Origin: Acidobacteriota bacterium
Lineage (GTDB): Bacteria > Actinomycetota > Acidimicrobiia > Acidimicrobiales > RAAP-2
Assembly (NCBI GenBank): GCA_018970215.1
Contig: JAGWWX010000004.1
Location: forward strand, 1-52,690
Direction of reading: 5' to 3'
Length of the DNA stretch: 52,690 nt
The position numbers and the translations under genes were made by a program. The notes under the pieces were generated by a model that had not been told where the DNA came from, ran no database searches, and saw nothing but the letters and a program-made list of their open reading frames with translations. Of the stretch, positions 52,318-52,690 are shown piece by piece. Positions within the stretch are counted from its first letter, which is position 1, and every line of letters starts with the position of its first letter.

Positions 52318-52690
52318 TCAGCGATCGCGGCGGCGTAGTTCCGCCTCCACTGCCGTGAGGTCAATATTGCGAGAGGCCAACAAGGTCAACGTGTGAAACC
52401 ACAAATCAGCGACTTCGGAAACTACACGCTCATCTGATTCCGAGAGGGCGGCCACAACGACTTCCGTTGCCTCTTCTCCCACCTTTTGCGCAATTGCCGG
52501 TGTACCTCCCTGCAACAGTTGCGCGACGTACGAATCCGTCGGCTGTTCATTCTTACGCTGAACTATCTTGCGCCAGAGCCACGGGGCAAAGCACGTCGAC
52601 GTCCCGTCGTGACACGTTGGTCCATTTGGGACGGCACGAATCACCACGGCGTCGTTGTCACAGTCGGGCACCACGCTGCGGAGTGCCAAG
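52318..52690 (-). CDS. hisIE: HisIE, C-terminal part (phosphoribosyl-AMP cyclohydrolase / phosphoribosyl-ATP pyrophosphatase), truncated by the window edge
   Basis: About 123 residues visible. The first 40 show the end of the HisI domain: DCDNDAVVI and CHDGTSTCF carry the zinc/metal cysteines of the cyclohydrolase. From about residue 50 the HisE pyrophosphohydrolase domain follows (IAQKVGEEATEVVVAAL, SEVADLWFHTLTLL). Together these perform steps two and three of histidine synthesis. The N-terminal HisI part lies beyond position 52690, so the gene is partial here only because of the window. Confidence 0.93.
   Translation of the reverse strand, partial: LALRSVVPDCDNDAVVIRAVPNGPTCHDGTSTCFAPWLWRKIVQRKNEQPTDSYVAQLLQGGTPAIAQKVGEEATEVVVAALSESDERVVSEVADLWFHTLTLLASRNIDLTAVEAELRRRDR

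Overview
The window looks like a piece of chromosome from an actinobacterium, most likely a compact aquatic lineage such as Acidimicrobiia (class-level placement is inference). The actinobacterial signs are a mycothiol glycosyltransferase (mshA) with a YbjN-like partner, nickel superoxide dismutase with its own peptidase, a rex-hemA-hemC-hemD block, a geranylgeranyl-reductase-family flavoprotein divergent from nuoA, and frequent GTG starts. The DNA is very densely coded. No gene-free stretch exceeds about 140 bp; the longest is between the lectin operon and tRNA-Lys (43153-43288). I saw no rRNA, IS element, integrase, CRISPR array or origin.

Layout from left to right. (1) 17-2908 (+): a large lysyl-PG-synthase-like membrane protein. 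(2) 18813-2905 (-): the complete 14-gene nuoA-N operon for NADH:quinone oxidoreductase, with an ATP-grasp ligase coupled to its end. (3) 18911-21034 (+): a quinone-reductase-like flavoprotein and a ZIP metal transporter. (4) 31191-21031 (-): a 12-gene run, sodX, xre, mshA, ybjN-like, proC, rex, hemA, hemC, hemD, hemB, hemL and an unknown membrane protein. It links redox stress, mycothiol, NADH sensing and heme synthesis. (5) 31244-31654 (+): nickel SOD, divergent from sodX and ended by a strong hairpin. (6) 43152-31713 (-): a probable four-gene surface operon of an L-type-lectin/polytopic membrane fusion (1319 aa), a giant secreted FN3/C-type-lectin protein (2016 aa), a small DksA-like zinc finger and a membrane acyltransferase. 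(7) 43289-44924 (+): tRNA-Lys, thioredoxin and an FMN alpha-hydroxyacid oxidase. (8) 46965-44921 (-): a VOC protein and the ABC-F factor EttA. (9) 47035-52690: a cell-wall amidase, a 2OG-Fe(II) oxygenase, a GH13 glucosidase, a VTT-like membrane protein, a small acidic protein, an FkbM methyltransferase and the 3' end of hisIE, which runs off the right edge.

How the genes fit together. Complex I, a possible menaquinone-tail reductase, Rex and the tetrapyrrole genes point to an aerobic respiratory chain with NADH-linked control. NiSOD, mycothiol and thioredoxin supply oxidant defence. The 33-43 kb lectin operon is the least explained part of the window and is the best candidate for an undescribed adhesion or glycan-recognition system.

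Two organisational traits stand out. Most genes within operons overlap by 1-8 nt or are 2 nt apart. Five of the six convergent gene pairs overlap by exactly 4 nt through interlocked stop codons; the sixth is separated by a perfect 18-bp hairpin.
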